Shown: positions 50,517 to 60,098, counted from the first letter of the stretch. The stretch is DNA of 64,000 nt from Paenirhodobacter enshiensis (GCF_000740785.1 NZ_JFZB01000005.1:124001-188000); one strand, 5' to 3'. Notes: generated from the sequence alone by a model not told the origin. Translations and numbers: made by a program.

Positions 50517-52088
50517 ATGCTCGACAGCACCATCAAGACGCAGCTCAAGGCCTATCTCGACCGCCTGACGCGCCCCGTCGCGATCGTCGCCTCCCCCGAT
50601 GACACCCCCCGCTCGGCCGAGATGATGGAGCTGCTGACCGAGATCGCCGCGCTGTCGGACAAGATCACGCTCAGCCGCGACGGCACGGCCGAACGCCGCC
50701 CCTCCTTCGCGCTGACCTCGCCCGGCCAGAACATCCATATCAGCTTCGCCGGCCTGCCGATGGGGCACGAGTTCACCTCGCTGGTGCTGGCGCTGCTGCA
50801 GACGGGCGGGCATCCGCCGAAGGTCGAACAGGCGATTCAGGACCAGATCCGCGCGCTTGGCGGCGCCTTCCATTTCGAGACCTATTTCTCGCAATCGTGC
50901 CAGAACTGCCCCGATGTGGTGCAGGCGCTGAACCTGATGGCGGTGCTGAACCCCGGGGTGACGCATGACGCCATCGACGGCGCGGACTTCAAGGCCGAGG
51001 TCGAGGCACGCGAGGTCATGTCGGTGCCGACGATCTACCTGAACGGCAAGCTGTTCGGTCAGGGCCGCATGGGCCTGGAAGAGATTTTGTCGAAGATCGA
51101 CACCTCGGCCGCCGAGAAGGAAGCCGCGAAGATCGCCGCGAAGGAGCCGTTCGAGGTTCTGGTGATCGGCGGCGGCCCGGCCGGCGCGGCGGCGGCGATC
51201 TATGCCGCGCGCAAGGGCATCCGCACCGGCATCGCGGCCGAGCGTTTCGGCGGCCAGGTGCTGGACACCAATTCGATCGAGAACCTGATTTCGGTGCCGC
51301 ATACCGAGGGGCCGAAGCTCGGCACGGCACTCGAAACCCATGTGCGGGAATATGACGTCGACATCATGAACCTGCAGACCGCGAAGGCGCTGACGCAGGA
51401 GGGCGGGATGTTCTCGGTCGCGCTGGAAAGCGGCGCGGTGCTGAAGGCGCGCACGGTGATCGTGTCGACCGGGGCGCGGTGGCGCTCGATGAACGTGCCC
51501 GGAGAGCAGGAGTATCGCAACAAGGGTGTGACCTATTGCCCGCATTGCGATGGCCCGCTGTTCAAGGGCAAGCGCGTCGCGGTGATCGGCGGCGGCAACT
51601 CGGGCGTCGAGGCGGCGATCGACCTGGCGGGCGTGGTGGACCATGTGACGCTGCTGGAATTCGCCGATACGCTGCGCGCCGACGAGGTGCTGCAACGCAA
51701 GCTGCGCTCGATGCCGAACGTGGAGATCGTCACCTCGGCGCGCACCACCGAGGTGAAGGGCGACGGCGTCCGGGTGACGGGGCTCGCCTATGAGGACCGC
51801 ACGACCGGCGAGATGAACGAGGTCCCGCTGTCGGGCATCTTCGTGCAGATCGGTCTTTTGCCGAACACCGAATGGCTGAAGGGGACGCTGGATCTGAACC
51901 CGCGCGGCGAGATCGTCATCGACGCGCATGGGGCGACCTCGATCCCCGGGGTGTTCGCGGCGGGCGATTGCACCACGGTGCCCTACAAGCAGATCGTGAT
52001 CGCCATCGGCGGCGGGGCGACGGCCTCTCTCGCGGCGTTCGATCATCTGATCCGGGTCACCGCGCCGGCGGCGGAAAACGCCGCCTGA
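50517..52088 (+). CDS. ahpF: Alkyl hydroperoxide reductase subunit F
   Basis: NAD(P)H-dependent flavoenzyme that recycles oxidised AhpC. 523 aa. N-terminal tandem thioredoxin-like domain with [11 protein letters not shown] near residue 127; FAD-binding [10 protein letters not shown] near 218; redox-active [10 protein letters not shown] near 340; NAD(P)H-binding [10 protein letters not shown] near 360; C-terminal [10 protein letters not shown]. All key Cys are present. Start ATG at 50517 after CGGAG; an upstream frame start at 50475 is unlikely. Confidence 0.97.
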   Translation: MLDSTIKTQLKAYLDRLTRPVAIVASPDDTPRSAEMMELLTEIAALSDKITLSRDGTAERRPSFALTSPGQNIHISFAGLPMGHEFTSLVLALLQTGGHPPKVEQAIQDQIRALGGAFHFETYFSQSCQNCPDVVQALNLMAVLNPGVTHDAIDGADFKAEVEAREVMSVPTIYLNGKLFGQGRMGLEEILSKIDTSAAEKEAAKIAAKEPFEVLVIGGGPAGAAAAIYAARKGIRTGIAAERFGGQVLDTNSIENLISVPHTEGPKLGTALETHVREYDVDIMNLQTAKALTQEGGMFSVALESGAVLKARTVIVSTGARWRSMNVPGEQEYRNKGVTYCPHCDGPLFKGKRVAVIGGGNSGVEAAIDLAGVVDHVTLLEFADTLRADEVLQRKLRSMPNVEIVTSARTTEVKGDGVRVTGLAYEDRTTGEMNEVPLSGIFVQIGLLPNTEWLKGTLDLNPRGEIVIDAHGATSIPGVFAAGDCTTVPYKQIVIAIGGGATASLAAFDHLIRVTAPAAENAA

Positions 52089-52110
52089 GGCCGGGTTCCG
52101 GGGGGACGGG

Positions 52111-52178
52111 AGGAGGGGGCTCTGCCCCCGCTGCGGCGAGCGCCGCAGCCCCCCGGGATATTTGAGGAAAGCCGAAAG
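52111..52178 (+). repeat. Dispersed palindromic intergenic repeat, copy 3
   Basis: GGGGGCTCTGCCCCC, hairpin CTGCGGCGAGCGCCGCAG, CCCCCCGGGATATTTGAGG, then AAAGCCGAAAGAG. Same layout as the copies at 2750-2822 and 8915-9016. Its 3' end borders the oxyR ribosome site. Confidence 0.75.
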
Positions 52179-52186
52179 AGGCCGCG

Positions 52187-53098
52187 ATGACGCTGCGCGA
52201 ACTGCAATATCTGGTCGAACTGGCCCGGCAGAAGAATTTCCGCCGGGCTGCCGAAATGTGCAACGTGTCGCAGCCGACCCTGTCGACGCAGATCCGCAAG
52301 CTGGAAGACGAGCTGGGCGTGGTGCTGGTCGAGCGTGGCGCACGCAAGGTGGTGCTGACTGCAGCGGGCGAGGAGATCGCCGCCCGGGCCGAGCGGATGT
52401 TGCGCGAGGCGGCCGACATCCGCACCATTGCCGCGCGTCACAGCGCCCCCGAGGCCGGGCGGCTGCGCCTTGGGGTGTTCCCGACGCTCGGTCCTTATCT
52501 GCTGCCGGCGCTGGTGCCGCGGATCGCCGCGCGCTTCCCCCGGCTGGAGCTGCAACTGGTCGAGGAAAAGAGCGACCTGCTGCTGCAAAAACTGAAAGCC
52601 GGGCAGATCGACGCCGCACTGCTGGCACTGCCGGTGTCGGACGATGCGCTGGAAACGGTGGAGCTGTTCGACGAGCCCTTCGTTCTGGCGGTGCCGTCCG
52701 AGCACGCGCTGGCCGGGCGCGCGGATGTGGTGCTTGACGATCTGTCCGGGCAGAAGCTGATGTTGCTGGAAGACGGGCATTGCCTGCGCGATCAGGCGGT
52801 CAGCCTGTGCCATCGCTGGGGCGCGGACGAGACCGCCGGCTTTCGCGCGACCAGCCTGGAAACCCTGCGCCAGATGGTGGCGGCCGGCATGGGCATCACG
52901 CTGCTGCCGGCCCTGTCGACGCGCGGACCGCTGGCCGAGAACGCCAATCTGCGACTGCTGCCGTTTCGCGACCGGCCGCAGCCCGGGCGCACCATCGGGA
53001 TGCTGTGGCGCCGGTCCTCGGCGCTGACGCCGGTGTTGCGCCGGGTGGCGAAAATGGCGAGTGAGGCAGAAATCGCGCTTCTGGCGCCGGCGGCATGA
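52187..53098 (+). CDS. oxyR: Hydrogen peroxide sensor-regulator OxyR (LysR family)
   Basis: 303 aa LysR-type activator. N-terminal winged HTH (LQYLVELARQKNFRRAAEMCNVSQPTLSTQIRKLE). The sensor domain has the OxyR-specific Cys pair, LLEDGHCLRDQAVSLC, near residues 198 and 208, that forms a disulphide with H2O2. Directly downstream of ahpCF, its usual targets, and overlapping mobA by four bases. Confidence 0.95.
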   Translation: MTLRELQYLVELARQKNFRRAAEMCNVSQPTLSTQIRKLEDELGVVLVERGARKVVLTAAGEEIAARAERMLREAADIRTIAARHSAPEAGRLRLGVFPTLGPYLLPALVPRIAARFPRLELQLVEEKSDLLLQKLKAGQIDAALLALPVSDDALETVELFDEPFVLAVPSEHALAGRADVVLDDLSGQKLMLLEDGHCLRDQAVSLCHRWGADETAGFRATSLETLRQMVAAGMGITLLPALSTRGPLAENANLRLLPFRDRPQPGRTIGMLWRRSSALTPVLRRVAKMASEAEIALLAPAA

Positions 53099-53709
53099 TC
53101 GGGACGGACGACATGCTGGGTCTGATCCTGGCGGGCGGACGCGCGACGCGGATGGGCGGCGGCGACAAGGGACGGCTGGCGCTCGGGTCCGCGACGCTGG
53201 TCGAGAGCGTCATAGGCCGTCTGAAGCCGCAGGTCGGTGCACTGGCACTGAGCGCGAATGGCGATCCGGCGCGGTTTGCCGATCTCGGCCTGCCCGTCCT
53301 GGCCGACAGCGTGCCGGGGCAGCCGGGGCCGCTCGCCGGGATTCTCGCGGGGATGGATCTGGCAGCGCGCGAGGGCCGCAGCCATGTGCTGAGCGCGGCC
53401 GCCGACACGCCCTTCCTGCCGCCGGATCTGGCGCAGCGCCTGAGTTTCGGGCTCTCCGAAGCCCCTGTCGTCATGGCCGCGAGTGCCGGGACGGGCCGCC
53501 CGATCCGCCAGCCGGTGATCGGTCTGTGGCCCGTCGCGCTGCGCGAGGATCTGCGTGCGGCGCTGAACGAAGGGGTCTCTAAGGTCGGTCTGTGGGCCGG
53601 ACGGCACGGCGTCGTGCTCGCGGTCTGGCCAACCGATCCGGTCGACCCGTTTTTCAACGTCAACACGCCCGAAGACCTCGCTATCGCCCGCCAGATCGCC
53701 CGGGGCTGA
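53095..53709 (+). CDS. mobA: Molybdenum cofactor guanylyltransferase
   Basis: Attaches GMP to molybdopterin to make the bis-MGD cofactor of DMSO-reductase-family enzymes. 204 aa. N-terminal nucleotide-binding GLILAGGRATRMGGGDKGRL, then PGQPGPLAGILAGMD, AADTPFLPPDL, and a C-terminal NVNTPEDL motif. ATG overlaps the oxyR stop (ATGA), so it is translated with oxyR, an unusual pairing. Confidence 0.94.
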   Translation: MIGTDDMLGLILAGGRATRMGGGDKGRLALGSATLVESVIGRLKPQVGALALSANGDPARFADLGLPVLADSVPGQPGPLAGILAGMDLAAREGRSHVLSAAADTPFLPPDLAQRLSFGLSEAPVVMAASAGTGRPIRQPVIGLWPVALREDLRAALNEGVSKVGLWAGRHGVVLAVWPTDPVDPFFNVNTPEDLAIARQIARG

Positions 53710-53786
53710 GGCGCGGCCCCGGTCCGTCGGGACATGCGTCCGCCGGACCCCCAAAAGGCAGTCATTATTCGGATATACCCGTCAAA

Positions 53787-53828
53787 TTTTGGAATTATTT
53801 ACCGGAATTATCGGACAAGATTCCAAAA
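53787..53828. promoter_or_regulatory. Inverted and direct repeats upstream of the peroxiredoxin gene
   Basis: TTTTGGAAT (53787-53795) is inverted as ATTCCAAAA (53820-53828), a 9-bp perfect inverted repeat with a 24-base gap. GGAATTAT is directly repeated at 53791 and 53804. In an AT-rich island in otherwise GC-rich DNA, about 60 bases upstream of the gene start. Confidence 0.45.
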
Positions 53829-53888
53829 ATATGGAAAATTTCCCGATCAGGCGTAAATAGAGACTGTCACACAGCAATGGAGACCGAC

Positions 53889-54545
53889 ATGGGTCTGCGC
53901 ATCAACGATATTGCCCCCGATTTCACTGCCAACACCACCGATGGCGAGATCAGGTTTCACGACTGGCTTGATGGCCATTATGCGATCCTGTTCTCGCATC
54001 CGCGTGACTTCACCCCGGTCTGCACCACCGAGTTCGGCTCCGTCGCCTCGCTCGCCGCGGAATGGGCGAAGCGCAACACCAAGGTCATCGGCGTGTCCGT
54101 CGACTCGGTCGAGGAGCACAAGAAGTGGAAGGCCGACATCGAGAAGCTGTGCGGCAGCCCGGCCACCTTCCCGATCATCGACGACACCTCGCTGACCGTC
54201 TCGAAGGCCTATGACATGCTGCCGGCGGATTACTATCTGCCGCAGGACGGCCGCACCCCGGCGCATTCGGCGACCGTGCGCACCGTCTACATCATCGGGC
54301 CGGACAAGAAGATCCGTCTGACGATCAGCTATCCGATGTCGGTCGGCCGCAACTTCTCGGAGATCCTGCGTGCCCTCGACGCGATCCAGGCCACCGATGG
54401 CGTGCCCTTCGCCACCCCGGCGAACTGGCAGCCCGGCGACAACGTGATCCTCGCGCTCTCGGTCCCGACCGAGGAAGGCGAGAAGAAGTTCGGCACCGTC
54501 GACATCAAGCTGCCCTATCTGCGCTTCGTCAAGCAGCCGAAGTGA
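53889..54545 (+). CDS. 1-Cys peroxiredoxin (Prx6-type)
   Basis: 218 aa. Peroxidatic Cys in HPRDFTPVCTTEFG near residue 44, with the conserved His typical of Prx6-like proteins; the long C-terminal extension (LSVPTEEGEKKFGTVDIKLPYLRF) is also a Prx6 mark. Reduces peroxides with an external thiol. The chosen ATG has GGAG 6 bases upstream; one four codons earlier is possible. Ends before a strong bidirectional terminator. Confidence 0.93.
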   Translation: MGLRINDIAPDFTANTTDGEIRFHDWLDGHYAILFSHPRDFTPVCTTEFGSVASLAAEWAKRNTKVIGVSVDSVEEHKKWKADIEKLCGSPATFPIIDDTSLTVSKAYDMLPADYYLPQDGRTPAHSATVRTVYIIGPDKKIRLTISYPMSVGRNFSEILRALDAIQATDGVPFATPANWQPGDNVILALSVPTEEGEKKFGTVDIKLPYLRFVKQPK

Positions 54546-54616
54546 TCCCCCGATCCGGGCCTCCCCTCCCGGGGGCCCGGCGCTGACAGGTTCAGTGCCG
54601 GGCCCGTCCGAGCGCA

Positions 54617-54660
54617 AAAGCAAACCCCGGCCGGGATCGCTCCCGCCGGGGTTTTGCTTT
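54617..54660. terminator. Bidirectional terminator after the peroxiredoxin gene
   Basis: AAAGCAAACCCCGG (54617-54630) pairs with CCGGGGTTTTGCTTT (54646-54660) with one bulge. Also in front of the convergent CHAP gene stop, so it serves both. Confidence 0.82.
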
Positions 54661-54679
54661 GAAAGCTGTCTGTCGCGGA

Positions 54680-55471
54680 TCAGCCGTTGTCGGCGGCGCG
54701 GTAGATGAAGCCATAAGTCGGATAGACGTCGCCAAGCGTGTTCGGAACCGATTCGACGCGCACCGCCGACCAGTCGTTGCGCGGCGAGACATCGACCACC
54801 GCCATGTTCAGCGACACGCGGTTCTTGCGCCAGTTGGCATGATCGACGAGGATCTTGCGCGAGTTCACCACCTGCGACACCACCGCGACATGGCCCATCG
54901 GCATCTTGTTGGTAGCGCGGAAGTTCAGCACCGAACCGACGACCGGGGTCTTGCCCTTGGCATAGCGATTCTCGGCAGCGGACCACCAGTTCTTCGCATT
55001 GCCCTGCAGGTTGATGCCGGTCACCTCACGGGCGAAGGGCACGCACCACAGCCGGCTGCGGGTGCTGCGCACATCGGCGGTGCTGGCGACGGCGGCCTTC
55101 ACATGCTCAGGCGCGACGGCGGAATGATGCACACCCGACGCCGAGGCCAGCCGAGCAGTCTTCGCCACGGTGGCCTTTCCGGTCTTGCTCAGGCTCGCCT
55201 TGCCGGTGGCAGCCTTGCCGGCGGGTGCCTTGGACGAGACGGCCGCCAGATGCTTGCTGCTTTTCGAGGTAGTCTGTGCGGCGGATTTGGCATTCGCCGG
55301 CTTCGCGGCCGGACGGGCCTTGATGGACACCGACGGACGCGGCAGCGGCGAGGCGGATTTGCCGGACGTATCGGCGACAGCGGCAGAGGGCGACGTCAGA
55401 GAAAACGCCATCCATGCCCCGAACAAGGATGCCAGCAGCCGCTTTTCGATGCCCATTCCAGTCTGTCCCAT
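54680..55471 (-). CDS. CHAP-domain secreted protein, probable cell-wall hydrolase
   Basis: 263 aa. Signal peptide at about 6-28 (MGIEKRLLASLFGAWMAF). A long Ala/Lys/Ser-rich flexible linker (about 30-135) leads to a CHAP domain with catalytic Cys in LWCVPFAREV and His in MGHVAVVSQVV, and VDHANW-type residues near the end. CHAP enzymes are peptidoglycan amidases or endopeptidases. Start at 55471 or the in-frame ATG at 55456; neither has a strong ribosome site. Confidence 0.85.
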   Translation of the reverse strand: MGQTGMGIEKRLLASLFGAWMAFSLTSPSAAVADTSGKSASPLPRPSVSIKARPAAKPANAKSAAQTTSKSSKHLAAVSSKAPAGKAATGKASLSKTGKATVAKTARLASASGVHHSAVAPEHVKAAVASTADVRSTRSRLWCVPFAREVTGINLQGNAKNWWSAAENRYAKGKTPVVGSVLNFRATNKMPMGHVAVVSQVVNSRKILVDHANWRKNRVSLNMAVVDVSPRNDWSAVRVESVPNTLGDVYPTYGFIYRAADNG

Positions 55472-55833
55472 CTGGTCGATTGCGCGCGCCCTGCTGTGTT
55501 GCTTTTTGAGCGCGATTTCCTTTTTTCAGATTACGGCGGCGTTGCAAACCCTCGGTTTCAACCGGCGGCGGAATTCCGCCACCCGGCCGGCCGGTTTCGC
55601 CCGAAATTCGCGCAAAATCCGCTGGACTCGGCAAGTCGCGCCGCAAAAAGGACCGATCCGGCCCCATAATATGTCGCACAAAGACATGAAACGCCCGGTC
55701 AAACTAACTATCAAGGCATTGTATATGAATGATAAAAAATGAAGCTGCATATTTCTCAGGCGCACTGAACGGGACATGTGCGTTTCACAGGCAAAAGGCG
55801 CTTTTTACAGCAGATTCTGAGCCAAAACGCCAA
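55472..55833. other. Intergenic region upstream of the CHAP gene, no gene seen
   Basis: About 360 bases, starting GC-rich and turning AT-rich around 55690-55790. Short frames on both strands lack support. It should contain the CHAP-gene promoter (minus strand). Confidence 0.35.
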
Positions 55834-55855
55834 AGGGCGGCCCGAAGGCCGCCCT
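55834..55855 (-). terminator. Terminator of the efe operon
   Basis: AGGGCGGCC (55834-55842), CGAA loop, GGCCGCCCT (55847-55855). Read on the minus strand the hairpin is followed by TTGGCGTTTTGG, just after the last gene's stop. Confidence 0.75.
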
Positions 55856-55882
55856 CGTCACTCCGTCCAGCGCTGCGAGGAC

Positions 55883-56710
55883 TCAGTTCAGACCGAGCTG
55901 ACCGCGCAGCGTCGACAGGTCTTCGGCAAGGGTGTTGACCTTGGTCGCGAGAACCTTGCGGTCGGCATCGCTCAACTCGACATAGGACACGTAGCCACCA
56001 TCCTTCTGATACTTCTTCAGGATGGCGCCCGCCTCGGCGAAGTTCGCGTCGACTTTCTTGACGAAGTCCGGGTTCTTGTCGGCGATCAGCGGACGGAACA
56101 GGGTGTAAATCTTCTGCGAGCCGGCGAAGTTCGCGTCGAAATCCCACAGATCGGTGCGGGAATACCGGTCTTCCTCGCCCGAGATCTTGGTCGCGGCGAC
56201 CTCTTCCATCAGCGCGGCGGCACCGCCCACGACGACTTCCGGCGGGAAGGTCAGACCGTTGATCCGCTCGTTCAGCGTCTTGATATCCTTCAGAAGCTGG
56301 TCGGCGTAGCCCTGAATCTCGCCGGTCTTGCCCTCGACCCACAGGCCGTATTCGATGCGGTGGAAGCCGGTGAAGGTCGGATCGGCTTCCTTCTGCTCGA
56401 AATCGTCGGCCCGCGCGTCGATCGAGCTGTCGAGATCGGCGAACAGCTCGGCGATCGGCTCGATCTTCTCATAGCTGGTGCGGGTCGGGGCAAACAGCGC
56501 CTTGGCCTTGGCGACGTCATTCGCCTTGATCGCGGCAACGAAGGCCTCGGTGTCCTTGACAAGCTGCTCGGTGTTCTCGGCCACGTAGATCTTGTAGTCC
56601 GCCAGCGGGGCCACCAGATCGAGAGACGGATCCGCCGCGAAGGACTGGGCCGTCAGCCCCGCCATCAGAATCAGCGCCAGTGCCGTGGATTTCAGAGTGT
56701 TCGCGACCAT
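55883..56710 (-). CDS. EfeM-type iron-binding protein (EfeO/M75 domain)
   Basis: 275 aa periplasmic protein. Signal peptide at residues 1-24 (ALALILMAGLTAQSFA). The rest is a single peptidase-M75-like/EfeM domain with the metal-site motif HRIEYGLW (HxxE) near residue 127 and the TDLWDFDANFAGSQKIY segment. Unlike EfeO it has no cupredoxin. Fourth gene of the efeU-efeO-efeB-efeM unit. Starts at 56710, after GGAG. Confidence 0.88.
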   Translation of the reverse strand: MVANTLKSTALALILMAGLTAQSFAADPSLDLVAPLADYKIYVAENTEQLVKDTEAFVAAIKANDVAKAKALFAPTRTSYEKIEPIAELFADLDSSIDARADDFEQKEADPTFTGFHRIEYGLWVEGKTGEIQGYADQLLKDIKTLNERINGLTFPPEVVVGGAAALMEEVAATKISGEEDRYSRTDLWDFDANFAGSQKIYTLFRPLIADKNPDFVKKVDANFAEAGAILKKYQKDGGYVSYVELSDADRKVLATKVNTLAEDLSTLRGQLGLN

Positions 56711-56748
56711 GTCGGTCTCCTTCGGAAAGTGTGGAAACTGGCTGGAAG

Positions 56749-58068
56749 TCAAAGGCTTCTGGCTGCGGAAACGAGCGTCGAGCCAAGGTAATCCCCCGGC
56801 CCCGACACCCCCGGCAGCACGAAGAAATAGCCGCCGCCGAAGGGTTTGAAATATTCCTCCATCGCCTCGCCGTTCAGCCGGCTCTGCACGGTGATGAAGC
56901 CCATGCCGAGATCCGCCTGATAGCAGATGAAGATCAGTCCCTGGTCGATCTGGCCGTTCTTCAGCGCGCCCGAGGTATAGTTGAACGGCCGGCGCAGGAT
57001 CAGGTTGGCCTCGGTCTCGGGGGTGCGCGGGTTGGCGCGGCGGATATGCGACAGGAAGGAGGTCACCTTGCCCTCCGGGTCCTTGCTGTAATCGGGCACG
57101 TCACGCTCGGTCGCGTTCGGCCCGCCATCGAGCGGCGCGCCCGAGATCTTGCGCCGGCCGAAGTCGCGTTCCTGCTCCTGCAGCGGGGTGCGGTCCCAGT
57201 GCTCCACCTTGTTGCGGATCAGCCGCACCACCTGATAGCTGCCGCCGAGCGCCCAGCCCGGTTCGCCGTTCTCGGGGGTGACCCAGACCACCTGGCGCAT
57301 CTTCGCCTCGTCGGTCGAATCCGGGTTGCCCGAGCCGTCGCGGAACCCCAGCAGGTTGCGCGCCGAGGGCGTGGTGCCATCGGCGGCGGGCTTCGCCTGC
57401 GGCACGTCGCCCGGCATCATCCAGTTCATCACCAGATATTCCGACAGCGACTTCATGATGTCGCGCAGCGCATGAATCGCGGTGTCCGGGGTATTGGCGC
57501 AGAACTGCAGCGACAGATCGCCATGGCACAGCGCGGCATCGAGCGCGTCGTTCGGGAACTGCGTCATCCGGTCGAGGGCATTGGGCTTCAGCGCCTTGCC
57601 CCAGTCGGTCTTCTCGAAGAAGGAATCGCCCAGACCCACCGTGACGGTCAGGTTGTCGGGCGCGATGTCCGGCCCGAGAATCCCCGAATCCTCCGGCGGC
57701 AGCTTCGGATCGCGCATGGCCACCGCGCCGCCCGCCGTCAGGAAGGCAATCCGCGCGGTCAGCAGCTTCATCATCGTCTCGAACTGGTCGAGATCCGTCG
57801 CCACGATATCGAACGAGGCGATGATCCCCGCCGCCGGGCGCGGGTTCACGATGCCCGCCTGATGCGCGCCATAGAACGGCACGCGCTGCGCGCTGGTGTC
57901 GGCGTCCGCCTTCGGCGCATCGCCCACCATCGGCGCGGCCGCCACCTGCCCGGCCCCGATGACCGAGGCGACACCCGCCCCGACCCCGATCCCGAGACCC
58001 TTGAGAAGGTCGCGCCGGCTGGTGCCGGCCTGCGCGATGTCGTCACCTGGCTTGTTCAACTTGCTCAT
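56749..58068 (-). CDS. efeB: Deferrochelatase/peroxidase EfeB
   Basis: DyP-type haem peroxidase exported by Tat; takes iron from haem without breaking the ring, or oxidises ferrous iron. 439 aa. Tat signal SRRDLLKGLGIGVGAGVASV at residues 17-36; LLGFRDGSGNPD (GxxDG DyP motif) near 240; C-terminal GGGYFFVLPGVSGPGDYLG. Follows efeO, with which it forms a cassette. Confidence 0.95.
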   Translation of the reverse strand: MSKLNKPGDDIAQAGTSRRDLLKGLGIGVGAGVASVIGAGQVAAAPMVGDAPKADADTSAQRVPFYGAHQAGIVNPRPAAGIIASFDIVATDLDQFETMMKLLTARIAFLTAGGAVAMRDPKLPPEDSGILGPDIAPDNLTVTVGLGDSFFEKTDWGKALKPNALDRMTQFPNDALDAALCHGDLSLQFCANTPDTAIHALRDIMKSLSEYLVMNWMMPGDVPQAKPAADGTTPSARNLLGFRDGSGNPDSTDEAKMRQVVWVTPENGEPGWALGGSYQVVRLIRNKVEHWDRTPLQEQERDFGRRKISGAPLDGGPNATERDVPDYSKDPEGKVTSFLSHIRRANPRTPETEANLILRRPFNYTSGALKNGQIDQGLIFICYQADLGMGFITVQSRLNGEAMEEYFKPFGGGYFFVLPGVSGPGDYLGSTLVSAARSL

Positions 58069-58069
58069 G

Positions 58070-59248
58070 TCAGTTCAGTCCGATCACGTCTTGCAGTTTG
58101 GAAAGCGCCGCTGCCAGCGCCGTCAGGTCGCCGGACAGCGCCTGACGCTGCTCGGCGGAAATCGTATCGTAGGGCGGATAGGCCCCGCCCTGTTTCAGCG
58201 CCGTCAGATCGGCGCGGCTGCGCTCCATCGCGGCACCGATCTGCGCCTCGAGGTCCGGATTGACCGAGGCCACCACCCCGCGCAACAGCCCGGTCAGCTT
58301 GTCGAGGCCTTCGAGGCTTGCCTCGAACTCGGCCAGATCGGTCTTCGCATAGGCATCGTCGCCCGTCGGAACGTGACTTTGCGCCAGCTGAGTCGCCATA
58401 TCGCCGGGCAGCGCGATCAGCAACTGCGGATCGAGCGGTGCCTGCCGCAACCGGGTCTTCAGCGCCTCCAGATCCGTCACGAGCTGCGCCGCGACAGGGG
58501 CGAGACCTTCGGTCGTGCCCTGTGCGAACAGCCCGTATTCGATGCGGTGATAGCCGGTGAAAGCGGGATCCTGCTCACGCCCGGTCAGATAGGCGGCGCG
58601 CGGGTCGATGCGGTTCTCGAGATCCGAGAAGCGATAGGCCAGCGCCTCGATCCGGCGATAGGGCAGCCGCGCCGCCTGCCAGGCCGCCTGCGCCGCCGTC
58701 ACGTCGCCCGCCGCGATGGCCGCCTGCAGGGTCTGCGCCGCGCTCAGCGCCGCGTTGCCCTGCATCGCCAGATAGACCCGGTATTCCGACAGCGGACCGA
58801 GGAACTTGCGCAGCGTCACCTCGGAGGCGGCTGCGGCCGCCTCGTCCGAGGGCGTCACCACCAGCGTGCCGCGCGGGTTCGACAACAGACCGCAGGCCAT
58901 CTGATAGGTGCCGGGTGCCAGCTGCACCGACAACGTGGCGCGGAACCCCGGCGCGATGTTCTCGCGCTCGGCCAGCACCAGAACGCCGTCGAGGATCTCC
59001 CACTCGATCGGCCGATCCGAGGCGTTGACGATCTCGAAGCTGCGCCTGCCGCCCGGAACGGTGATCTGGTTCGGCTGGCAGGCGGTGGCGGTGATGGTCA
59101 CCGTGCGATCGGCGGCCTGACCTCGGGTCGTGGCCGCGGTCTTCGAAGCGGCATACCAGAACGCCCCGCCGCCCGCGACGGCCAGACAGGCCGCCGCCGC
59201 AACGGCCCAATACAGATGACGGTTCGGCGCGACAGGGGTCTCAGACAT
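58070..59248 (-). CDS. efeO: Iron uptake system component EfeO
   Basis: 392 aa periplasmic protein with an N-terminal membrane anchor/signal (YWAVAAAACLAVAGGGAF), then a cupredoxin domain (SFEIVNASDRPIEWEI, and later a YQMACGLL segment), then an M75/EfeM domain with GYHRIEYGLF (HxxE) near residue 234. It passes ferric iron to EfeU. Start ATG at 59248 overlaps the efeU stop by eight bases. Confidence 0.95.
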   Translation of the reverse strand: MSETPVAPNRHLYWAVAAAACLAVAGGGAFWYAASKTAATTRGQAADRTVTITATACQPNQITVPGGRRSFEIVNASDRPIEWEILDGVLVLAERENIAPGFRATLSVQLAPGTYQMACGLLSNPRGTLVVTPSDEAAAAASEVTLRKFLGPLSEYRVYLAMQGNAALSAAQTLQAAIAAGDVTAAQAAWQAARLPYRRIEALAYRFSDLENRIDPRAAYLTGREQDPAFTGYHRIEYGLFAQGTTEGLAPVAAQLVTDLEALKTRLRQAPLDPQLLIALPGDMATQLAQSHVPTGDDAYAKTDLAEFEASLEGLDKLTGLLRGVVASVNPDLEAQIGAAMERSRADLTALKQGGAYPPYDTISAEQRQALSGDLTALAAALSKLQDVIGLN

Positions 59249-60098
59249 CGGACAGGCTCTTGTTTGCCGGAGCGCGCGCCCCGGCCGGAGAAGACGACAC
59301 CGGGCGCAGGAACAGCCACAGCGCACCGGCAAGGAAGATCAGATAGACGGCGACTTCGCCGAGCGTCGGCGCATCGCGATAGCCGAACAGGCCCGACAGC
59401 ACGGTGCCGAGGGGGCCTGTCTCGGGCAGGACGCGGCCGAGATCGTAGACGATGCCCTGCAGCCCGTTCCACAGCCCCGCCTCGTGCAGCGCCTTGACCG
59501 AACCGGCCAGCAGCCCCGCCGCGACGAAGATCACCAGAACCCCGGTCCAGCGGAAGAACCGCCGCAGGTCGATGCGCAACATCCCCGCGTAGATCCCCCA
59601 GCCCGCCACGGCCGCCAGCAGCACCCCCAGAAGCGCCCCCAGAGGCGCCATCGCATCCGGGCTCTGCTGGAAGATCGCGAGTAGGAAGAACACCGATTCA
59701 AGGCCTTCGCGCGCCGTCGCGAGGAACACCATGCCGATCAGCGCCCAGGTGGCGCCACGGCCGGGCTCTGCCAGGGCCTCGTCGATCCCGGCGTGAAGAT
59801 GCACCTTGATCGAGCGCGCCGCGCGCCGCATCCAGAACACCATGCCCATCAGCACACCGACGGCGAGGAAGCCGATGACCGCCTCGAACAGCTCCTGTGC
59901 TTTTTGCGGAAAGCCGGCCGAAACCAGCTGCAGCGCCGCACCGGCGAACAGCGACAGCGCCACCGCGAGGAAGATGCCGATCCACACCGCCGGCAGCCAG
60001 GCACCGCGCCCGGTCTGCCGCAGGTAGCCCGCGATGATGCCCACGATAAGGGCCGCTTCCAGCCCCTCGCGCAGCATGATCAGAAACGGTGCCAGCAT
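59241..60098 (-). CDS. efeU: Ferrous iron permease EfeU (FTR1 family)
   Basis: 285 aa with seven predicted transmembrane helices. Two REGLE motifs, LREGLEAALIVG near residue 9 and AREGLESVFF near 130, bind the iron in transit; both intact. Start at 60098 (MLAPFLIMLREG) has GGAAAGG upstream; the in-frame TTG five codons before is less likely. First gene of the operon; an AAGGCATACCTT palindrome lies about 105 bases upstream and may be an iron-regulator site. Confidence 0.95.
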   Translation of the reverse strand: MLAPFLIMLREGLEAALIVGIIAGYLRQTGRGAWLPAVWIGIFLAVALSLFAGAALQLVSAGFPQKAQELFEAVIGFLAVGVLMGMVFWMRRAARSIKVHLHAGIDEALAEPGRGATWALIGMVFLATAREGLESVFFLLAIFQQSPDAMAPLGALLGVLLAAVAGWGIYAGMLRIDLRRFFRWTGVLVIFVAAGLLAGSVKALHEAGLWNGLQGIVYDLGRVLPETGPLGTVLSGLFGYRDAPTLGEVAVYLIFLAGALWLFLRPVSSSPAGARAPANKSLSDV

